Source: Bradysia coprophila
Lineage: Eukaryota; Arthropoda; Insecta; Diptera; Sciaridae
Length of the DNA stretch: 64,000 nt
Direction of reading: 5' to 3'
Assembly: GCF_014529535.1 (NCBI RefSeq)
Contig: NW_023503493.1
Span: 2,108,001 to 2,172,000, forward strand
Below the pieces are notes generated by a model. That model was not told the DNA's origin and did no database searches. It saw only the letters and a program-made list of their open reading frames with translations. Below are positions 1 to 13,533 of this stretch, one piece after another; position 1 is the first letter of the stretch, and every line of letters starts with the position of its first letter. Made by a program: the position numbers and the translations under genes.

Positions 1-505
1 ACCGACCTTGAAACACCTCACTCATGTCGACTATAACCCAAATCCATCGAAAAATCCGATGGAAGTTAGGGATTGCCCGAGGAATCAGTTTTCATCCCAA
101 ATTTTAGGAACCGACCTTGGAACAACTCACTCATGTCAAAAATAACCCAAATCCATCAAAAAATCCGATGGAAGTTAGGTAGTGCCAGAGGAAACATCTG
201 TCATCCCAAAATTTAGGAACCAACCTTGGAACAACTCACTCATGTCAAAAATAACCCAAATCCATCAAAAAATCCGATGGAAGTTAGGTAGTGCTAGAGG
301 AATCATCTGTCATTCCACAATTTAGGAACCAACCTTGGAACACATCACTCATGTCAACTATAACCCAAATCCATCAAAAAATCCCATGGAAGCTAGGAAG
401 TGCCAGAGGAATCATCTGTCATCCCAAAATTTAGGAACCAACCTTGTAACCTTATTTTCGACATGAGTGAGGTGTTATGTCGAAAATAACACCAATCCAT
501 CTAAA
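1..505 (+). repeat. 109-bp satellite array, cut by the window edge
   Basis: About four tandem units repeat with a period of 109 bp: the anchor CCRACCTT recurs at 2, 111, 220, 329 and 438. Units differ by a few substitutions. After the last unit the sequence turns back on itself, with an inverted copy of the GACATGAGTGAGGTGTT part at about 455-475 followed by a forward fragment. The same satellite forms arrays at 23.4-25.0 kb and 50.6-51.7 kb. No coding potential is seen. Confidence 0.92.
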
Positions 506-2143
506 CAATTTTTCCAACTGTCCAATCATAATCATACTCCCGAGATTAGGGCCCGAGATTAACCTATAACCAATGTTTCAGGAAAATCGTAAGAAACGTT
601 TAGGAGTTACGAATCGTCCTTTTTCATAGGAGCTAACTAACTAACTATAACGTTGCCAATTTGAGTTATCTGAAAATACGAAATTTTGCTTATTTTCATA
701 CAAAACCCAAGATTTCGAAATTCAATATCTCAGCCAAATCTTATTCCTTAATCTTAAGGGGAGGTAAATTTTTTTGGAAAATTTTGTAGTAGAGGACTAA
801 CTAACGTGCGGGCATGATATTTTCAGGCGTCCAAAAATGTTCACGCGTCAAGAACTTTTCACGCGTCAAGATATTTCCAGACGTCAAATAACGCATGAAA
901 GTGAAAACCCATATTCCAGACTTTCTTGTGATGCCCTTCCTATAGAGATACGAACAAACAAACCATCAATCTTTATATTATAAATACAATCCACTCACCG
1001 CATAGCCTCGCACACATAGCACATACATTATACCTCTTCTTACGTTATCTTTTCGTTTTAATTGAATGTTTCGGAATTCAAGAGACAAAATTCTTCGAGG
1101 TATTATTATTTCGTCTAATATGTGAGCAATGTCGATGTCGGAGTATATCGAATATGTTAAGAAAAACGATCGTGATAAGTTTTTCATCCATTTTAACTGT
1201 CGATGTGACCTCCATTTCATGACTGGTTCGTAAGAATGTTAATGAGCAGCACAGGTCTGTATCATTCTTGTTTGTGCATTTCACGTCTGTGTAGTACATA
1301 ATTAACATGCCTTATAGAATCAGCTTCAATCGATAAGGTTAATGAGTTGTGGTCTAATTTATTTTCTGTTCAACTGATGAAATTGTTCTACTACGCCGTG
1401 TGTATGCCATAGGTGCATAACAAGTACAACAACCAGGTATTCATTAAAAATGTAACTGTATCGAGATCCCAATCATGACCAGTTCATTGATTCTATTTAT
1501 TCTACCCACCTTCTAACAATGTCGTTCCGTTTCTTTGCTTTTAGACCCGGTTTACTGAACGAAGTATCGCAGTTAGTGCGGGCATATTACTTTTGTAAGC
1601 ATTTATTCATTAAAGTTCTTCTGGAGATTTATCAAGCAGAGTCTGGCACAAAAAAAAATTGTAAATTTGTTTCACGGAAAATCTTTTACTTCATCCGTAT
1701 TATACGGACCGTATAAGACGACTCTAGGCATAAACTCTCGTCGTTGTCCATAACAAAGGGCTAGCTGAAAGTATAAAAACACTGCAGGTAATGCAAGGAA
1801 ATACTCAGAAACTCATGGAACCAAAGTTTCTAGCGCAGCGCAGGTTTACTTCATTATAGCACAATTACGATTTCAATAAAATCTTCGCTATTTTGAAACA
1901 CTTTTACAACATTCATTACATCATAGTCACCACATTCCATCAATTCTATAGAAATCTTTAGCGCTACACCGAACGAAATATGGCGCTACTCTTACATTAA
2001 CCAGAAACTTGGGTTCCGTTTGTGATTTGCTGAGGATTTGCATTTTCCTTTGTGTTTTTTTTTTGCTATCCGTTCTTGTCTGCAATACTTTGAAATGAAA
2101 CATTCAATTTTATGAGATTCTAACATGGATACCACTTCTGATT
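506..2143. other. Gene-free stretch with one dispersed repeat copy
   Basis: No gene is recognised. Short open frames of 60-80 codons lack family motifs. At about 840-895 a CACGCGTCAAGA-type motif recurs three times. Positions about 1900-2015 hold a copy of a dispersed repeat with the motif GCGCTACACCGAACGAAATA, also seen near 27060 and 31550. Confidence 0.5.
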
Positions 2144-3316
2144 GTGGTGAGTGACACTTCTGAACGTGATTGATTTTTCTGACAAGAGTGACACTTCTGA
2201 ACGTAAGTGACACTTCTGAACGTGAGTGACACTTCTGAACGTGAGTGACACTTCTGAACGTGAGTGACACATCTGAACGTGAGTGACACTTCTGAACGTG
2301 AGTGACACTTCTGAACGTGAGTGACACTTCTGAACGTGAGTGACACTTCTGTACGTGAATGACACTTCTGAACGTGAGTTACACTTCTGAACAAGAGTGG
2401 CACTTCTAAACGTGATTGATTTTCTGAACGTAGGTAACACTTCTGAACGTGATTGATTTTCTAAACGTGATTTTCTGAACGTGAGTTACTTTTCTGAACG
2501 TGTATGACACTTCTGAACGTTAGGGCCACTTTTGAACGTGAATGACACTTCTAAACGTTAGTGACACTTCTGAACGTGAGTTTCTTTTCTGAACAAGAAT
2601 GACACTTCTGAACGTGATTGATTTTCTGAACATAAGTAACACTTCTGAACGTGATTGATTTCCTGAACGTTAGTGACTCTTCTGAACGTGAGTTTCTTTT
2701 CTGAACATGATTAACACTTCTAAACGTGATTGATTTTCTAAACGTTAGTGTCACTTCTTAACGTGATTGATTTTCTGAACGTGAGTGGCACTTCTGAACG
2801 TAATGGATTTTCTGAACGTGTATGACACTTCTGAACGTTAGTGACACTTCTGAACGTGAGTGATTTTCTGAACGTGAATGACACTTCTGAACGTGAGTGT
2901 CTTTTCTGAACGTGAATGTCTTTTCTGAACGTATATGACATTTCTGAACGCTAATGACACTTCTGAATGTGAGTGATTTTCTGAACGTGAGTGGCACTTC
3001 TGAATGTAACGGATTTTCTGAACGTGATGGACACTTCTGAAGGTTAGTGACACTTCTGAAGTTTAGTGACACTTCTGAACGTAAGTTACTTTTCTGAACG
3101 TGTATGACACTTCTGAACGTTAGTGACACTTCTGAACGTGTATGACACTTCTGAACGTGTATGACACTTCTGAACGTGTATGACACTTCTGAACGTGTAT
3201 GACACTTCTGAACGTGTATGACACTTCTGAACGTTGGTGACACTTCTGAACGTGAATGACTTTTCTGAACGTGAGTGACATCTCTGAACGTGACTTCTGA
3301 TCGTGAGTGACATTTC
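2144..3316. repeat. 19-bp minisatellite array
   Basis: About 60 tandem copies of a unit close to TGACACTTCTGAACGTGAG fill this stretch. The middle (about 2215-2345 and 3110-3235) is nearly homogeneous. Elsewhere units are broken by a variant lacking part of the unit (TGATTTTCTGAACG). Open frames on the minus strand through the array read as serine/valine/threonine/arginine periodic peptides; they result from a 19-bp period read in threes and are not taken as genes. Confidence 0.93.
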
Positions 3317-4649
3317 AATTATACGGAAGTACAGTATAAGTACGGGTCGCCTAACTCCCGCAAAGTGTTTGTATTTTATTGGAGCATACTAACTGTTAGA
3401 CATTAAGATAAAGTGTTACAGTACGTATATCACAAAGTCCATTTTCTTCCCACTTTCCTGAAGCGTTGGCGTTTATATTATTGACAACATACTTCCAACA
3501 ATGTTGGAAACAGCAAACCACTTTCTATAAGCGATATTATGAAGAATAAAAATTCCTCGTAAAAATGAAGATGAAGTTCTTGCACCTCCATATCGAAATA
3601 TGAAATATCTTCCTGTTCATTCAATTGGTTATTTCTGTTCGAATATATTTCTGTAATGCAAAGGTGTGTACCCATACGGTATAAATATACATCTCGTGTT
3701 GTTCGATAAGATGTTTATATTGAGTTTGGATATTCGATGTATAATACTACGACTCCACGACTCGCTCATGTATTATACCGCTTAAAAGACAAGAAAAAAA
3801 AATGTTTGATGATAAAAGTGCCAGCAGCGACGAAGAAAACCAGTAACGAAACTCTTTTTGTTAATATTTTGTTTATTGGAAACAAGAAAATCGGTTGTTG
3901 TGTGTAATTTATAAACATACGAGCGTCGAATACAAAGCATTATACGATTTGTATTCAAAACAGAAACCATTACAAACGCATTTTTATTAGCGCGCACCTT
4001 TAAACGATGTAAAAGAAGAATTTAAGACACTGGTTTTTAGTTGGTAGTGATTGTTGTTCGTGATCGGTTCGTGCGGTTTTGTGAACGCGCTACTTTTGAA
4101 TCAAAATTTATTTTTTTAAATTTAACAATCAGGATGACACGAAAACGGTTATGTTGAGTGAAAGATTTTATTTTCTTTATTATTGCGTTAACTGGTAAAT
4201 CGTCAATCGTGTTAAAGTTGCGGGACGTGTGAATCTTGATGGTGAATAAAATAGTTTCCGACAAAATTTCGGTTTGTGACGGTGCTATATAAGAAATTTA
4301 ATTAGAAAGACCCATTGTGTTACCTAATGTATGTTTTGTGATTGATGTGATTGAATTACAAATTGGATAATAATCTACCTGAATTATACAAACGCTTACA
4401 GTAAGTCACTTCCAAATTTTCATTTATTTCTCTAAGAAATTGGTTCCGTAAGAAGTCGGGTAATAACTTTCATTAATTGACTATTCATCTGTTATCGACA
4501 GTAACGACAAAATTAAGCGATGACATACGGTTACAGTGGTCATATATGGTAGAAATAATGGTTGAACAAATGAAGTACAAGATTTTGCATCAAACAGTCT
4601 ATCTATTCTATTGGCGAGAACTTTGATTATTTATTTGGCTTATGAGTGA
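3317..4649. other. Gene-free stretch, no recognised feature
   Basis: AT-rich sequence with no gene, RNA or clear repeat that I can name. Minus-strand open frames of 65-75 codons show no domain signature. Confidence 0.4.
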
Positions 4650-4905
4650 TTTCATGCAAAACCAGAGCGGAAGTTAGTGTTGCTCCTTTTGGTTTTTTGA
4701 AGCAATTTTCCCAAAAATGAACAACCCGTGGCTGAAAATAGAACTTTTCTGACTTGAACTGTCACTTTGTTTATGTTTTCAAAAATTTCATGGTAAATTG
4801 ATGTTTCTGGGCACAAAAATCCTTGCAAAAATCGCTCTTGTTGGACTTCCACATTTTTCCTCTCGGTAAACAAATAACTATTCCTACTGCTTTAAAACAG
4901 TGGAA
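4650..4905. repeat. Dispersed repeat F, copy 1
   Basis: Carries the block AATAGAACTTTTCTSACTTG followed by a GTCACTTTGTTTATG block and ending near CTCGGTAAACAAATAACTA. The same order of blocks occurs near 5030-5300, 7370-7620, 34860-35120 and 51725-51935, so this is an interspersed family of unknown type. No coding potential. Confidence 0.6.
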
Positions 4906-5029
4906 ACTTTGACACTTTGAACCTCTCGTTAGACTATTCATATGTTATCGAACACTACAGTGTACAGCTTAATGATTAAACAAATGAAGTACAAGATTTT
5001 GTCTTGTCAAACAGTCTATCTCTACCGCG

Positions 5030-5300
5030 TTCTGAAAATAGAACTTTTCTCACTTGAACTGTCACTTTGCTTATGTTTTCAAAAATTTCATGGTGAATTT
5101 ATGTTTCTGGTTTCGCGGAGAGAAACGGTATAGCACAGCTGAGACATCTGAAAAACCTTGTGTCCACCTCTGGCATAAATAGGAAATTCCAACTCGATGT
5201 AAATTTCGGCCCTTGTTTCACTCTGGCCACAAACATCACTCTTGTTGGACTTTCCCATTTTTCTTCTCAGTAAACAAATAAACAAATAACTTTGACAATC
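5030..5300. repeat. Dispersed repeat F, copy 2
   Basis: Second copy of the family at 4650-4905, with an extra middle block (TTCGCGGAGAGAAACGGTAT to CTCTGGCATAAATAGG) that is also present in the copies at 7.4 kb and 34.9 kb. Confidence 0.6.
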
Positions 5301-7369
5301 CGAGCCTCTCTTTAGACTATTCATCTGTTATCGACAGCTAGCAACAACAAAATTAAGCGAGATCATACCGTTATAGTGGTAATACATGGTAAAATTAATG
5401 GTTAAACAAATGAAGTACAAGATTTTGCATCAAACAGTAGGATGTGCTTAAACAGAAGCAGTAACAGATTGAACGATTATACCGTGATACGCATGCCGTT
5501 TCTATTTCAATGTGGTTGTTAAACTTACTCTTACGCTGAAAGAGACCCATTTGTATACAATAACAATGAGTGACTCTTGTTCGAAATAGTGGCGCCTTAC
5601 AGATGCGTTCATTGTTCGTAGTTTACTGTGGTGGTCGCTGATAAAATATATAAAACGAAAAAGGACTTTCGTTCCGATAGCGCTGCACTATGAAAACGTT
5701 TTCTTTCATAGATCTGATCTCTGTTGCTTACTATACTCACCCTGACATCTAGATTTCTGTATTATGACTTGCTCTTGTCGTATTATGGTCAGGGAAAAGA
5801 AAACTTTCCAAAACTTTGAATATTCCTCATTTTCAACTAGATGTTTAATAAAACAGCTCCTGCTATCGAACCTGCATTATCTTTGAGACATTCAATATTT
5901 TTAACGTTACGCCTTAGCAATGGATGATTAGAGTAAATGAGAACTGTGTTTGTGGACATGTAATTTGAAATGAAAAGTTGGCGCGCAAAAGGCATAACTC
6001 ACAACTCACAACAACGCATATAATGCATAAGTGATACCCTAAATAGAGTCCTGAAAATGGCCAAATTAAACAAATCTTAACACTGTTAATTTGGACATTT
6101 TGTTTCATATAAAAAAGACCTCTATTTGGCACCTGTCACTCGAAGCAGCCTTGCTTGAAGTGCTTCGCTCACAACAATATTTTTCTTAAAAAAAGGAGTT
6201 AAGTGAGTAAAGTATATCCTTAGCGCTCTGAAGCGAAGACATTTCATCTGGTGTTACAGATTTCATAGCCAAAATTGAAATGTCAAAAAAAATATTGAAA
6301 TTTTGTACAGGTGGCGCTGACAACATGGTGCTCAAATTCATATTATTTATGGTTAGCAATCACCCTCACCCCGTTTAGCCCTCCGTTTACGTTACAACAA
6401 TAGAAAGTGGGAGGAGTTTTCATTGTGTGATTTTCAAAACCAGAGTGCTCCTCATACAGCAGCTGTTGCTAATTCTGCATATGCAATTGATTTACTGATT
6501 GTAAAACTGAAATCGACATTTTTCAGAGTTATGTTGTCAGAGCTTAGTATACGTTATGACAGATCCCCCATAGACATTTCATTTTAAGCATCGCAATTCG
6601 AGACAGTCTAATAGATTCACTCAACCAGATAAGTTAATATGTCATGTGATTAACCTTGATTTCTACACTCAAAAGACCATGAGACAATGACATTTTGTTG
6701 TTGTTTCTCTGATGACAGTTCAGGGGAGAAAGCATGCATTTTCTGCCCCGAACTGGCATTTTTGTTTTTGTTTTGAAAAAAGTGGAACAAATTGAGGTTT
6801 TTGTTGCGTGTAAACAGGTTTTCTCATTTTCTTTACTCGGTAAACCAATAACTATTGTTGCTCGAATAGTTTATAATATTACAGAGGACAGCATTGTTCG
6901 ATTGTCGCACTAATAATAACGTACAGTTAAGTATAGATGAACATTTAAGCTATAAATAGGCTGAGGTGAACTCATTTTTTCAGAAATTTTATTTTGTAAA
7001 TAATTTTGTTGATCTTATTTTTTCGAAAAAAATATTTTTTTTTTAAGGCTTGGCTCATGTGCATGAATTAAATGCGTGTAAATATTGCTGACACAACAAT
7101 CGAACCAAATATTGACTTTAACATACTTTGCCATTGCTTATTTCTCTCATTATATGCAAAGCTATTTGTTCAGCCATAAATGTAGATATAATTGTAGATA
7201 ATTGAAATATCATTACCAGTTGTTGATTTCATTCCGTTGGAACGCAAAGTCGTCGAACTACAAATAGACTCGGTTTGTCCATATTTTTTTCGTATGTGAC
7301 GAGGTGTGATTTACCTTATTTTCTCCTCTCAAAAGCCCATGAGAAAATTGCGTTTGCTTGAAGACTGGT
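5301..7369. other. Gene-free stretch, no recognised feature
   Basis: No gene or clear repeat boundary is seen. A partial repeat-F-like block (CTGACAGTT-type and CTCGGTAAACCAATAACTAT) is present at about 6700-6860. Confidence 0.35.
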
Positions 7370-7620
7370 CGAATGACATTTCTAGTGAGAAAAGTGCAGC
7401 ACTTTCTCTCCCGTGAGCAGAAAATAGAACTTTTCTCACTTGAACTGTCAGTTTGTTTATGTTTTCAAAAATGGTATGGTGAATTGATGTTTCTGGTTTC
7501 GTAGAGAAAAACGGTGAAGCACAGCTCAGACATATCAAAAACCTTGTGTTCACATCTGTGAGAAATAGGGTATTCAAACTCAGAACTAAATTTCGGCCTT
7601 CGCTCAATTGCAAACTCTGA
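7370..7620. repeat. Dispersed repeat F, copy 3
   Basis: Has the full order of repeat-F blocks, with a related terminal block near 7740-7800 (CTCGGTAAACGAATAACTAT). The 94-codon minus-strand frame across it has no family motif and is not called as a gene. Confidence 0.6.
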
Positions 7621-8887
7621 GTTCTGTTAGTTCAATTCGTTTCATTTTCCCAATGCGACAATTAACCTGTAACCGACGGCTGTCATCTGTTATCGACAAC
7701 GACACACGAGGTAACTCGAGGTAATTTCGGTAAATCATCGCTCTTGTTGGACTTTCAAATTTTTCCTCTCGGTAAACGAATAACTATTCCTGCTGCGTAT
7801 GCTTTAAACAGTGGAAAGTTTAGGGTTTGGACAACTTTATTCCTAACAAGTTGTTCATGTGACTGTTAATATGTCGATGCATGGTTTCGACGAAGTTAAA
7901 GACTGAAAAAAACGACATTTCACCATAGCCGAACCCACGTAACGTGTTATTTCTATTTTTCAATTTTAATTACACAAAAATTATTTGTAAATTTGAACAA
8001 GACGTTAACAAAATGTCAATACAAGTAATGTGTGTTGCGTTGCCAGTAAATAATTCTGATATTTTACTCAAATCAGGCTTCCCACAATCATCAAGAACTG
8101 TCTAGCATTTTCCCAATGCGACAATTAACCTGTAACAGACGGCTGTCATCTGTTATCGACAACGACAGCACATATAAATGACAAGTTCTGACTAATCAGG
8201 TCTTATGTAGCAAAAAGCATGTTCAAAACAAATGAGGTAAAAGATTTCTGAAAAAAATCTCTGAAAATCATCGATCAAATGAAGTAATAGATCAGATAGT
8301 AAAACTGCTAATACGCATTCACTGAGGGATAGTAGATTACGTACTAGTTTGAACTTATTATTTTGCCAAGTGTAGCGATTGCAGCTCGAGTCGATGGTGA
8401 GAGATGCAATCAAGCTAGTCAAAATACAAAAATCCAAACAATTAAGTAAAACATTTTACTCACTAAAAGTTTTAACGCTCATGTCGATGAAGTAATGACT
8501 CATTTCCTGGGTGCTCAGTGAGTAAAGACATTTTACTGAGTGACTGACGCGAAAGTTGACCATTACATATCAGTTCATTTTACGTTAGTTCCGTTGTGAT
8601 AATCAATTTTCGTCGAGAAAGCCAGAATAAATTGTATATCTTTACGTAATTCATCTATTCAGAAACAAATTTATCGTCAGACTGGCTCGAAGAAGCCTCA
8701 AAAGTCCACGAAATAAAAAATTTTCAAACAAAAATCCAAAAGGCACTTTGGGAACCGCACAGATTTGCAGTTTAGCCAGGCCGAGGATGTTCGATTTTAA
8801 TAGATTCATAAAGCGAAGTGATCAAAAAAGTACATTATTGATGATCAAAAAGTTGTGAGTTGTATTTCTAGCATTTCATGCAAGATG
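7621..8887. other. Gene-free stretch with dispersed-repeat fragments
   Basis: Contains two near-identical 40-60-bp blocks (CCCAATGCGACAATTAACCT with ATCTGTTATCGACAACGACA) at about 7650-7700 and 8110-8165, and a fragment at about 8210-8300 of the repeat described at 8888-9010. No gene is recognised. Confidence 0.4.
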
Positions 8888-9010
8888 TGTTAAGGTAAAT
8901 ACTGTCTCATACAGCAACAAGCACATTCAAAACAAATGAAGTAAAAGATTTGAAATCAGTCTCTTGAAAATACTCAGATCAAATGAAGTAATAGATCCGA
9001 TAATAAGTGT
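8888..9010. repeat. Dispersed repeat G
   Basis: The block CTGTCTCATACAGCAACAAG followed by AAATGAAGTAAAAGATTT and ATCAAATGAAGTAATAGAT recurs inverted at about 12516-12620, and in part at 8210-8300 and 19065-19140. It looks like an interspersed element with related ends; its class is unknown. Confidence 0.5.
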
Positions 9011-10493
9011 GGTAATATTCAGGCCACTTGTGAAATGCTAATAGCGCAGACATGTGGGATGTCTGAGTAAACAACAAAAAATCTCCGCAAAAAAGAGCTA
9101 TCAAACTGCACTTGACCAATCAACCACGCCAATCACTCTTAGTGTTATGAAACCAATTATCGTGTGTGCTTATGTCCAGCAACACCTTCAGTATATACGT
9201 AATTATTATTGAGGTCCCATAATACATTCGCAATTAGAGAGATCTTTTTTGTCTCAATTCTAACAAGGGTCATTACAGTCCGCACACAATGTTTTAGTAT
9301 TCGGATTTGTAATTCAGATCAAAATTGAATGTGTATCCACTCCATTAGCATCGGCTGTGTCTATACAATAGTGAGAATTCCTTCCAGGTGCAAACATATT
9401 ATCAGAAGGTCACGCAACCTATAAAACGAATTCCTGAGTAACGAAAGTTTTATCGTACTCCATAGGTACTGCGAATGGCTCGTTAAAAGAAATAGTCGGA
9501 ATAACATCTCAACTATTTATAATACAACACCGATGGGTAATAAAGCTGCCAGAGACTTTCTTTTCGATTTCCAATACAGATATATTTGGTATGGAGAGTG
9601 TACGTACCTAATCGAAAGAAAATCGAATTCGTTTTTATTATTAGGCCCGTACGAGGTAAGAGGGTCTGATAGGTTCGCCAATTCGATTGTAACACTTGAA
9701 TTTGAATCACAGATTAAGGTTAGATGGCGGGCGATAGATGTTAAAACGTGGACTATTTTAGGGAAATTTTTAGATAAAATCTGGAAAATTATGAAAAATT
9801 AAAAAAATTAGGGAAAATTTAGGAAAATAGAAAAAATTCAGAAAAATTGATGAAAATTAGTGAAAATCGGGAAATCGTTTTCCCTAAGATATTCACTGCA
9901 AAAATTTAGTGAACAGTGTAAACGAGCTTACGCAAAATTAGGATTGTGAAAGTTGACCATTACATAGCAGTTTGCCCCCTGCAAAAGTGATCCATTACTT
10001 GACGGTTCATTTTACGTGAATTCCTTGCTTATAATGAACTTTAATGTAATTCATTAATTCAAAGACAACTGTATGATCTTCGTGTGTTTTTTAAGCAACT
10101 GTTTCGGTAACTGTTTAACTTATGTTGATACCTGTATTCCTCGGCTTCGTCTCGGTTATACAAACTCCACAATTGTCGAAAGACTCCTCCTTTTATCACT
10201 TGCTCCTTTTATCACAAAAATGTCATGTAATGACTTACTTTCGAATGAGAGAAATGAGAGAATGAAAGAAACTCACCACACTATTCAGGTTAAAGAATTT
10301 GTTTCCTAACAAAATGGCAGCCAGCCGCCATATTGGATTTTAGTAAAAATGTAATTTCTCTGTTAAAATGATGCTTAGAGCTTAGAGGACTGCTATCAAA
10401 AGCAAAGTGAATCGTTATGTGTTGGGTGTGTTTCAGCTTGGCTTAACGATTAAATTGGAGTACTCACCAAAAACCTCTAAAGATAAAAGTGTG
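9011..10493. other. Gene-free stretch, one unassigned open frame
   Basis: An 89-codon plus-strand frame at 9533-9802 begins with ATG but shows no recognisable domain and runs into a low-complexity AAAATT tail, so it is not called as a gene. A fragment of a MITE seen at 13389 (CATTACTTGACGGTTCATTT region) lies at about 9950-10060. Confidence 0.35.
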
Positions 10494-10831
10494 TCGCTAG
10501 CCTGGTGAACTTCTAAAATGAATGATATCGCTGGAGATGTCGCTTTCAGCTCTACTCGCAAATAGTTGCCTTCATGTAGAAAATCATGTTACAAAATTAG
10601 TGGCACACAATTGGCCGACAATTCTGACGATCTCGTTCGTAAATAAATTCTTTTTCCTCTGATCATGTTAACCAAATATGAAAAAGATAACGAGATCTGA
10701 ATCATCTGCCAATTGTGTGTCGCTAATTCTTTAACATGATTTTCTACATGAAGGCAACTATTTGCGCGTAGAGCTAAAAGCGCACCTCCAGCGATATCAT
10801 TCATTTTAGAAGTTACACAAAAGGCTAGCGC
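10494..10831. mobile_element. Foldback MITE of the GATATC family
   Basis: Two arms of about 130 bp are inverted copies of each other. The left arm starts TCGCTAGCCT and runs through AATGATATCGCTGG to GAAAATCATGTTA. The right arm mirrors this and ends AGGCTAGCG. The unpaired centre is about 60 bp. It belongs with other foldbacks in this window that share ATTTCTAAAATGAATGATATC. No coding sequence is present, so movement would need a transposase from elsewhere. Confidence 0.85.
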
Positions 10832-10889
10832 GATTGTTGTTGCGAATTGTTGTTGCGAATTGTTGTTGTGATGTCACTCGTTTTGGAAG

Positions 10890-11440
10890 ATTTAGGTCGA
10901 AAAGTTGACGAAAATCGAAAAGTTGACGAAAGTTGCAATTTGACGAAATTTGACGAAAACAGAAAAGTTTAACTTGATCTATTAAAATTGACGAAATTTC
11001 ACGAAATTCGAAAATTTGACGAAATTCGAAAATTTGACGAAATTCGTAAATTTGACGAAATTCGAAAATTTGACGAAAACCGAAAATTTCACGAAATTCG
11101 AAAATTCGACGAGAACCAAAAACTTGACGAAAGCTTGGACGAAAGTCAAAATTTGACGAAATTCGAAAATTTGACGAAAACCGAAAAGTTGACGAAATTT
11201 CACGAAATTCGAAAATTTGACGAGAACCAAAAACTTGACGAAAGCTTGGACGAAAGTCAAAATTTCACGAAATTCGAAAATTTCACGAAATTCGAAAATT
11301 TCACGAAATTCGAAAATTTCACGAAATTCGAAAATTTCACGAAATTCGAAAATTTTACGAAATTCGAAAATTTCACGAAATTCGAAAATTTGACGAAAGT
11401 CGAAATTTGACGAAATTCGAAAATGTGACAAAATGTCGGA
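10890..11440. repeat. 17-18-bp minisatellite (ACGAAATTCGAAAATTTG type)
   Basis: Tandem units near ACGAAATTCGAAAATTTG, mixed with variants containing AACCGAAAA or AACCAAAAACTTG. A longer block of about 100 bp with GACGAAAGCTTGGACGAAAG is repeated twice (about 11100-11260). The reverse complement of the same unit forms the array at 17130-17620. Open frames on both strands are by-products of the period. Confidence 0.9.
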
Positions 11441-13388
11441 TAAAAACCTGACATGCCATACACCAAAATATCACATCCGCCATTTGGGTCGATTTGTGTA
11501 GTTTCATCATCATTCCGATGTAAGGCGCCGTATGGCGATTTTATTGGCAATTTAACTGATTATTGTCTACATTTTCCGTACGGGTCCCTTTCAAATGTTT
11601 TTCCCTCTAGTCGTCGAATTCTTTCTCATTTCTGCTGATGATAAACCGAGAAATTACTTGATCCATTAAAAGCTCTGGTGTGCAGTTCTGTTGTTGATTT
11701 TATATGTGGACAATTAGCTTCGGTCTGCAAAATTAAAAGTTAAATATCGCATTACCTTGACGTGATTTGACTGGGTATATCGAAACGAACACCAAATAAT
11801 AAAATTTTCATGTTCACCTGTCTGTAACCGAACAAATAATTTTTTTCAATTAATTATTATGTTCGACGCATAAAAAGATTTCGTTTTTGTTTCGTTTGTT
11901 TGGTTTCAATATCCATAAATGAATTTGGTAGCCTGCATGGGCTTCGATATGTGTGTTTGCGATTAAGTGTGTCATTTTAATAAATTTACGTAATGGAACT
12001 GTGTGGCTCATGTGGAATTGGTTATAGGTCAATAATGTCTTTTATGTTCGATCTGTAGGGTACTTGCTAAGAAATGCTTAGATTTTCACTATAAAAAAGA
12101 GTCTGTATATGAGTGTATCACGGTGTCATTATAGGTATATACCGTTGCTAAACAACACCATGGGTAGTCTTTAGTGAACATGATTCTTCGTACGACATTG
12201 AATGTACGTTAATCAAGTTGCATGAATCAAATCAAATTCAAATGAATAGAATACGGTCACAATCATAGCTATTTGTTCTTCGGAATCACTGTAAAATGGT
12301 AACCACACCACACTACTTATTCTTGGAGAGAAGTGTACAAAGGAGCTTTGATAGCACAAAATTTCTCCGAAAATTAGTCCAAGACTTTTTGGAGGGCATT
12401 GCGTACAAGTTAAAGTAGTGCAGTAAGTTCCTATCTTTAGTCTGTTTTCTTATTAAACCCAAAGGCCTGCGCTATTAGCTTTTAACAGGTGGCAAGGATA
12501 TTACTAGTATTATTATCGGATCTATGACTTCATTTGATCTGAGTAAATTTAAGAGATTTATTTCAAATCTTTTACTTCATTTGTTTTGAATGTGGTTGTT
12601 GCTGTATGAGACAGTATTTTCTAGAGATTTACATTAGCACATCTTCCAAACACAATGTTTCACGTCAAATAGTAAAACGATCTCGAGATGGATGAAATAC
12701 TTGCCACAGCGTAACGTTAAAAATATCGAATGTCCTATTTGTAGTAGTAGATTATGTTATAATGCCAACAATCTTCAACATCAGACCAATACGCCGTGTC
12801 ATGCCATTGTCTTCAAATGTCTCTTTTAATTTGTACTAGACTTCTTAAGCCGTCTTGGCACTGAGCAGATGAACGTAATTTTCCTGTTCGATGCTCAAAT
12901 TCAACATTGCCTTCGCTTTGGTTAATTTTGCAGCATTAATTTCAGATCCATCGAGACATTTCTGCAGCCCCTCATGCTCAAAATAATTTTCCATTACGAA
13001 TTTCCATGTCGATTAACGTTCTTTCATCTTTTTGATCCATACTTGAAATGACGATTCAATGTTTGCCTTACAAACTGCTTCCTCCCTCAGTCAGAAGAAT
13101 TTTCTCGCACACAGCTCCTTCTAACTCAGAGGAATTTTCTTTCGCACACAGCTTACTCACACAGAGTAAACGATTCCAATCAAACTCAGCTTCCCCCTTG
13201 CGATATCTGGTGGGCCCATAACCTGTTAAAATACCAAAGTTTCCTAGTTGACTCAAGAGAAATGATAAACGTTCTAACACTGGAAAGTATTTAATTGGAA
13301 TGAAATTTTACTTTCTTTTAACAAGAACACGACACGTATACTATGACCAAATCATAAGCTATTTGGATTGTATAATCCAACCGATTAC
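11441..13388. other. Gene-free stretch with repeat G fragment
   Basis: No gene is recognised. An inverted copy of the repeat at 8888-9010 lies at about 12516-12620. Confidence 0.4.
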
Positions 13389-13533
13389 ATTGGATGCGGC
13401 GAAAGTAATTCATTACATGATGTGACAATTTTGTGATGCCAAGCAACCTCAGTTGTAATTGTCAAAAAGACAGTTACTGTCGCACGAGTGTCACAAAGCT
13501 GTTTCCGAATTAATGAATTAGCAGCATCCAACG
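13389..13533. mobile_element. Small MITE with TTGGATGC ends, copy 1
   Basis: Inverted arms: the left reads ATTGGATGCGGCGAAAGTAA and the right ends AATTAGCAGCATCCAAC. Both arms contain a TGACAATTTTGTGA / TGTCACAAAGCTGT pair. A second copy with the same ends lies at 15799-15915, and a partial one near 34640-34700. Confidence 0.6.

Noticed and set aside
1992..3318. Several minus-strand open frames of 67-186 codons across the 19-bp repeat
   Set aside because: All three frames are open because the unit lacks stops. The peptides are 19-residue periodic translations of the minisatellite without a domain.
10982..11431. Open frames of 140-149 codons on both strands, rich in FVKFSNF or KFDEIRK repeats
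   Set aside because: Period artefacts of the 17-18-bp minisatellite; both strands are open over the same stretch.
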